A model generated the notes under the pieces. It was not told the DNA's origin and made no database searches. It saw only the letters and a program-made list of their open reading frames with translations. DNA of 64,000 nucleotides. Source: Leptodactylus fallax. Its lineage: Eukaryota; Chordata; Amphibia; Anura; Leptodactylidae. The position numbers and the translations under genes were made by a program. The stretch lies in contig CAMRHE010000018.1 in NCBI GenBank assembly GCA_947044405.1, positions 4,340,001 through 4,404,000 of the forward strand. The letters are read 5' to 3'. Positions 56,723 through 64,000 of this stretch are shown piece after piece; position 1 is the stretch's first letter, and every line of letters starts with the position of its first letter.

Positions 56723-59700
56723 ATACTGTGGATCGCTTAGCCCATCTGATCGCCTCCCACCAGTGACCAGCCTCAAATCTACTGCCTATGTCGTCTTCCC
56801 AAAGGCACATGTGTTTAGTCTTATGAAAAGTGCAATCCATATTTAAAGTTCGATACAAAGTTTTGGTGTTATAAGCCGCTAGGGAAGCCTGTGGGTGCAA
56901 GAGGTCGGTGGCCGGCTGCGGCAGGCGCAGTTGAGCCGAGGTGGGGTCAGACAAGTAGGAAATCACTCTAGTGTAGGTGTATGTCTCTGTTGCGGGTAGA
57001 TTATATGTCTCTTTCAACACGGAGAAGGGCACTATCGTACCACCCCTATACAGGTCGGAGACATACCTTATTCTGCATCTACGCCACCCGTCTAGAGATA
57101 AGTGCGGCATCTCGTGAGGTAGTGTCGTAATGGGTAAATTCAGTGTTACCTCAGGAGCATCTCCCCCCTGAATAGCACAGAATGCATGCCATGCCCCAAT
57201 CGTAGCCTGTACAGCCGGTGGAGCAGTTACAGAAGAACCGCTTCTGGGTCCTGACGCTAGCAGGAATCCCTCCCAATCGGTAATCTGAGCCATTTGGGCC
57301 TACATAGCTGGAGTTGACCCAACACTATGGCTAAATAGTAATGGTACAAATTTGTTACACCCATACCCCCATTATCTCTTGCTTGAAACATTGTATGTAG
57401 TGCTACTCTAGGTTTACCACCACTCCATATAAAGGACATCATTTGTTTTTGAAAACTCAAGAAGGTGGACTTGGGTATCGGGATCACTAGTGTTCTTAAA
57501 AAATAAAGTATCCTAGGAAGGATCAACATTTTATATACGACTATTCTTCCCATCCAGCTATGCTCAAATTTAGTTAACCCATCGAGCTCCTTCTGCAGGG
57601 TAGCTAGCAACCCCGGAAAGTTGGCCTTAACTAAATCTTTTGGGTTTGGGGTGAGTCTTATTCCCAGATAGGTTATAGAGTGCGAGCACCATTGATAGGG
57701 AGATGTATTTTTGATGTGGTGTATATTGTTTTGAGTCAGACCAATTCCCAAGATCTGAGACTTGGATTCATTAACTTTATAGTAGGATAACTCTCCAAAA
57801 TCTTTCAGAATTTGAGATACAGTACCGAGCATGTTATTAGAGTAGGAAAGGGACAGGATCACATCATCCGCGAATAAATTAATTCTGTGGTCTGTCCGGC
57901 CCAGCTTGATGCCAGTCAGACCCAGGTGCGCCCTGATCGTCTCAGCCAAAGGCTCCATCACTAGTGAGAATATCAAAGGGGACAATGGACACCCCTGTCT
58001 CGTGCCATTGGTAATGGCGAAGGGGCGGGACAGGACCCCATTCGCCAGCACTCGTGCGGATGGGTTAGAGTAGAGTGCAGAGATTGCAGTAGCTATGGGA
58101 CCAGAAAAACCAAATTTATGGAGAACTTCGAAAAGATACCCCCAATGCACCCTATCGAACGCCTTCTCCGCATCCAGGGACAGGAGCAGAGAAGGCGTCC
58201 GCCGAGCCCGGGCCGCCGCAACCAGCGCGACCACACATCTCGTGCCGTCTGGGGCCTGTCTCCCTTTAGTAAATCCAACCTGATCTCCGCCTATCAGTGT
58301 GTGCATGACATCGAGAAGTCTGTTCGCAAGTACCTTCGCAGACAACTTAACATCCGCATTTAATAGTGATATGGGCCGGTAGTTGGAGGGTTGAGAGAGG
58401 TCTTTGCCTGGTTTGGGTAGAGTCACAATCGTTGCGGACAGCATCTCAAGGGGAAATGCCCCTGTCACCATCGCTAAGTTAAACATCTCAGTAAGGTGAG
58501 CAAGAATAAGTGGCTTGAACAGCTTGTAGTATTCCCCAGAGAACCCATCAGGGCCTGGAGACTTATTGAGTTTTAAGCCATCTATCGCCTTAGCCACTTC
58601 CTGAGTGGAAACAGGAACATTTAAAGACTGCAACTGTGCAGGGGCCACAGAGGGGAGGTGCAAAGAGCTTAAAAATCGGTTAATATCTATCCTCGAAGGC
58701 TGCGTGGTATCTGGGTCATCTCTTAAGTTATACAAGTCCTGATAATATTTACTAAATTCATCAGCAATTTGTTGAGGGTGGAAGATTTTTGCCGTGGTCA
58801 ATTTAGACACAAGAAATGGAATTTTAGATTTAATCCTTGCCGCCTTGACTCTCTGTGCCATTAGCTTGCTGGCTTTATTGTACGACTGGTAATAGGATGC
58901 TTTCAAGCGTTTAGAGTGTTTCTCGAAGTCTACCAATAGGTGGGCGCTCAAATCATCCCTGGCCTTCCGCAAAGCAGTCAATAGGACAGGATTAGGGTCA
59001 ATTTTATGTTTCTGCTCTAGAGTTGCAATTGAAGTAAGTAGCTCCTTCATCGTTTGCAATCGTTCGCGCTTGAAGCGCCAAGTATGCTGAATCATTAGAC
59101 CCCTAACAAATGCCTTATGTGAATTCCAGAGGCAAAATTTATCATCTACCGAGTGAGAGTTAATATTAAAGAATTCAGCAATGTCAGTGCTCAGTTTCTC
59201 GGTTACCTATGTCAGAGACATGACATATGTATTGTTTCGCCATGACATGGGAGGAGTTATTGTGCCAACTAGATGGATGCTAAGTATGATAGGTGCGTGA
59301 TCTGACCACGTGATATTTCCTATTTCACACCCCTGTACTCTAAGAAGCATATCACTCTGGACTAGGAACATGTCTATTCTGGAGTAAGATTGGTGCCTAG
59401 CAGAGTAAAACGTATAATCCTTCTCGGAGGAATGGAAGCACCACCAAACATCATGAAGCTCCGCCTGCCGGAGCCAAGGCCCTAACTGTTGAGGTGGATG
59501 CTTGCCGCGATAAGTAGAATCAGCAGCAGCGTCATGTACAATATTGAAATCACCACATAGTAGAACCTGGCCCTGAGCATGCTTCCTACACTTCTTCAAT
59601 ACCGAGTTTAAAAAGGAAATCTGAGATGCGTTAGGGCAGTATACGTTTATAATAGTAAGGGGGCAATTGTCAAGCAAACAGATTAGAGCTACATAGCGGC

Positions 59701-59977
59701 CCTTGGGATCTAAAATGACATGTATTAGCTGAAATGACACTGTGTGCTTTATCGCTATGAGAACACCCGCAACTTTCTTGGCGGTATTGGAACAGAAAAC
59801 ATGAGGAAACAATTTGTGGGAAAACTTTGGCGGACGAGAGTCACAGAAATGCGTCTCCTGTATGCAAATTACATCTGCAGATCTGAGAGCCTCTTTCCAC
59901 AGCAATGAACGCTTGAAGGGACTGTTTAGCCCCCTCATGTTAAGTGACAGTAGTTTGACACCCATTAATGTATTCAA
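56174..59977 (-). pseudogene. LINE ORF2: APE endonuclease plus reverse transcriptase, damaged
   Basis: Nicks the target and primes reverse transcription on it. Endonuclease (from 59977): 'LLSLNMRGLNS', E41 in 'CIQETHF', D143/N145 in 'CGDFNIV', and 'SDHAPI' (226-231). A single TAG at 59207-59209 ends this part. The same frame then continues into the RT (59095-57257): 'NKSPGPDGFSGEYYK', 'NYRPISLLNADVKLSAK', 'SLDAEKAFDRVHW', 'GTRQGCPLSPLIFS' and catalytic 'FADDVILS' are all intact. A frameshift near 57285 and the poly-C tract (56678-56722) break the C-terminal part, which ends with a Cys/His-rich segment ('CCWRGCGEIGSLFHVFWHC') before the stop at 56174. Few lesions suggest recent activity. Confidence 0.9.
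56678..56722. repeat. 45-base homopolymer C run inside LINE ORF2
   Basis: Uninterrupted C on the plus strand (G in the coding sense), placed between '...EAIRWAKRST' and 'ASHWEQYSKIL' in the conceptual protein, where it changes frame. It could be a true expansion or a sequencing or gap artefact. Confidence 0.85.
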
Positions 59978-60274
59978 GAGTTAGCAATATAGACCGGTAG
60001 CATAGAAGGTCAGGTACAAGAGTAACACGAAAAGGACATCTCTTAGGCCTAGAGGGGAACAATTCGTTAATGACAATAGTCAACATATAACTATGCAACA
60101 GTAAGGAAAAAGAAAATAGTGTCACACAACTGAGCAGTGTAATACTGCACAAACTTAGGGAGAAGTTTGCCATTGAATAAGAGTTACAAAACACGCCTCA
60201 GGTAACTCACAGTACATCCACATTGAGCTGTTCACTCGGCGGGGGTGGTAGATTTCCACGGAGGATCCAACTTA

Positions 60275-61851
<1,577 letters not shown>

Positions 61852-62827
61852 TATGGGACTCGGCCCTTGAAGATTTCTGGATATTAGGCGCAGGTGGTGG
61901 CAGGTTCCACTGGAGCAGCAAACTCCTCCCTGTATCAAAGGAGTTAAATGTAAAAGTCACTCCATTTCTGATGATGATGACTTTAGTTGGAAATCCCCAC
62001 TTGTAGGGAATGTCGTGTTGACGGAGGACCGCTGTAATAGGAGCCAGTTCCCTTCTGGCAGCAATGGTCGCCTGAGAAAGGTCTGCATATAGTTGGATTT
62101 CTTTAAACGGCTCAGGCAAAGATGATCGTTTCCTTGACTCAAGCATGAGATGATCTTTGACATGGTAGAAGTGTATGCGGGCGAGGGTGTCCCTGGGAAT
62201 ATGATCAGGCATCCCTTTCGGCTTCGGCAGGAGGTGGGCCCTGTCTATTATAAGATCCGCATCAGAGCATTGTTGCAGGATTGCTTTCATTAAGCGTTGC
62301 AGATAAGAAGTCAGGTCCCTGGCTGCGACTGACTCTGGTATGCCACGAAACTTGACATTGTTCCGTCTATTCCTATCTTCCATGTCGGCAAGTTTAAGTT
62401 TGACCGCCGCTAATTCTTCCTCAAGATCATTATGGGCATCCACTATAGTATTGTGTGCCGCAGCAAATTCTCTCATCTTATTCTCAACATGGTCTATCCT
62501 GTTACCAAGAGAATCAACCGTGGAGGATACGGACATAATCGCCTTAGTGATATCCTTCTGAATAGATCTATGCAAAGCTAGCATTATATCCTTCAAGAAG
62601 GACTCAGAGGCAGATTGGGTACCTGCAGGCAGGGGCGCACCGCTAATGAGGCGAGGTGAGGCGGCCGCCTCGGGCGGCACTGTCTGGGGGGCGGCATTTT
62701 ACTACTTAATGTAAACCAGCCCAGGACAGGCCGCTTTAAAAAAAAAAAAAAAAAAAAACAGAGCTGAGCGCGGCCTGTCCTGGGCTGGTTTACAAGATGT
62801 CACATCTCAGCACAGGTGGCGATACAA

Positions 62828-62918
62828 TGACGTCATCACGCCGCCTACGCTGAGACACAGACGTCGCGGACAAGAAGAGGAGGCGGCGGCGGCTGCATCA
62901 AGGCATCGCAGGTGAGTA
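62828..62918 (+). promoter_or_regulatory. CRE plus splice-donor-like cassette (B2, first)
   Basis: TGACGTCA at 62828-62835, then 'catcgcaggtgagtata' at 62904-62920. Same as the second cassette of B1, in opposite orientation. Confidence 0.45.
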
Positions 62919-63202
62919 TAGCTTTTTTTTATCTATATAAATAGGCCGTAACCTGTTGGAGTAACCCCGGCAGGTCAGGGCCTATTTATTTACCTACCCC
63001 GCGTCTGCTCGTGGCCGCCCCCGCTTCCCCTTCTGCTATGGGCCGCAGAAAGGGAAGCGGATGCCGCTGTGAGCGGCCGCGGGCATCGGTAAGTTGGGCC
63101 GCGGGCCGCAAATACTACTATTATTATACTCCGGGGTCTATTCAGACCCCGGAGTATAATAATCGGAGGCCTACGGTTGGTGAGGGAACATAAAAAACAG
63201 TG

Positions 63203-63262
63203 TTACTCACCTCCTGCGATCCGATGTAACTCCGAGCAGGCTTGAGGCCTGTGGTGACGTCA
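63203..63262 (-). promoter_or_regulatory. CRE plus splice-donor-like cassette (B2, second)
   Basis: TGACGTCA at 63255-63262; on the minus strand 'tcgcaggaggtgagtaaca' follows at 63219-63201. Counterpart of 36999-37057. Confidence 0.45.
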
Positions 63263-63449
63263 TCAGGTCGCGTCACCGGCCTGATCACGTGACGTGTGTG
63301 CGCAATTAAACAGGGCCAAAAGCTGCAAGGAGTGCACCGGTGTCCAGGATAGGTAAGTAACTCTGATTTTTATGTTTGTATTCTCCCCTGGGTCTCCAAT
63401 CATTATACTCTGGGGTCTGAAAAGACCCCAGAGTATAATAATAGTTCAT

Positions 63450-64000
63450 GGGTGGGCCACTATGGGGCATAATACCCTGTGCAGGGACCACTGTAGAGCA
63501 TAATACCCTGTGCAGGGGCAACTCTGGAGCATAATACAAGTGCAGGGGCCACTATAGAGCATAATACCGAGTGCAGGGGCCACTATGGAGCATAATACAA
63601 GTGCAGGGGCCACTATGGAGAATAATACCAGTGCAAGGGCCACTATGGAACATAATACCCTGTGCAGGGGCCACTCTGGAGCATAATACCAGTGCAGGGG
63701 CCACTATGGAGCATAATACCGTGTGCTGGGGCCACTATAGAGCATAATACAAGTGCAGGGGCCACTATGGAGCATAATACCAGTGCAGGGGCCAATATGG
63801 GGCATAAAACTGTGTGCAGGAGTTGCTGCGGAACATAATACCGTGTGCAGTGGCCAATGCGGGGCATAATACCGTGAGCAGGGGCCACTATGGAGCATAA
63901 TACCGTGTGCAGGGGCCGCTGAGAGGCATAATACAGTGTGCAGGGGCCGCTGCGGGCCATAACACTGTGTAATACTGTGTGCAGGGGCTGCTGTGGAACT
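63450..64000 (-). repeat. 30-33 bp minisatellite of B2
   Basis: About 17 units on 'ggggccactatggagcataa' plus 'taccgtgtgca', the inverse of 36240-36820. Continues past the window edge. Confidence 0.85.

Larger units (their letters stand above)
62630..64000. mobile_element. hAT-like non-autonomous element, copy B2 (runs off the window)
   Basis: Starts 'caggggcgcaccgctaatg'. From there it is the reverse complement of B1 from 37621 back to about 36232, with the same hairpins, cassettes and minisatellite. It interrupts the LINE 5' region. The far end is beyond 64000. Confidence 0.75.

Noticed and set aside
56476..56724. Glycine-rich ORF
   Set aside because: The glycines come from the 45-base C run; the rest is an off-frame reading of LINE ORF2.
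62630..62680. N-terminal residues apparently starting LINE ORF1 ('MPPEAAASPRLISG')
   Set aside because: These codons lie in hAT-like element B2, so they are a chance fusion rather than the natural start.

Overview
The window is non-coding vertebrate DNA made largely of transposable elements. The mix of elements points to an amphibian, most likely a frog: several Tc1/mariner families, a Penelope-like retroelement, a Tx1/L1-type LINE, many palindromic foldback MITEs, non-autonomous hAT elements full of minisatellites, and a tRNA-derived SINE. The species cannot be named from this window. I found no host protein-coding gene, rRNA gene or stand-alone tRNA gene, so the unannotated stretches are best read as intergenic or deep intronic.

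Layout. 1-5.6 kb: AT-rich DNA with old repeat fragments and a foldback MITE. 5.6-10.5 kb: an old repeat split by a Penelope-like element with a 14-bp target-site duplication, 353-bp inverted terminal copies each carrying a hammerhead-type motif, a decayed RT-GIY-YIG ORF and a GC-rich promoter-like block. 11.5-14.9 kb: a hAT-like element (copy F) with a Tc1 element inserted at a TA. 18.9-24.1 kb: a Tc1 copy of the same family whose transposase is split by a 3.66-kb hAT-like element (copy E) with an exact 8-bp TSD; E itself carries inverted minisatellite blocks. 24.1-32.2 kb: mostly unique sequence with foldback MITEs. 32.2-33.4 kb: a decayed Tc1 element. 34.0-39.6 kb: a Tc1 element holding both a third hAT-like element (B1) and an intact DD38E (Intruder-type) Tc1 element with long TIRs. 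39.6-55.6 kb: mostly unique DNA with MITEs, minisatellites, a SINE and two possible Penelope-tail fragments. 55.6-62.6 kb: a nearly full-length LINE on the minus strand, its ORF1 split by a Tc1 element. 62.6-64 kb: a second B-type hAT element (B2), running off the window.

The elements are linked by nesting rather than by pathway. The nesting gives an insertion order, and several empty sites can be checked within the window. The only intact transposon ORF is the DD38E transposase at 38316-39350. The least expected pattern is a repeated cassette in hAT-like copies E, F, B1 and B2: a palindromic CRE octamer (TGACGTCA) followed 45-95 bp downstream by a splice-donor-like sequence. The same octamer lies in the Penelope promoter-like block. 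All eight octamers I found are inside mobile or repeat DNA.
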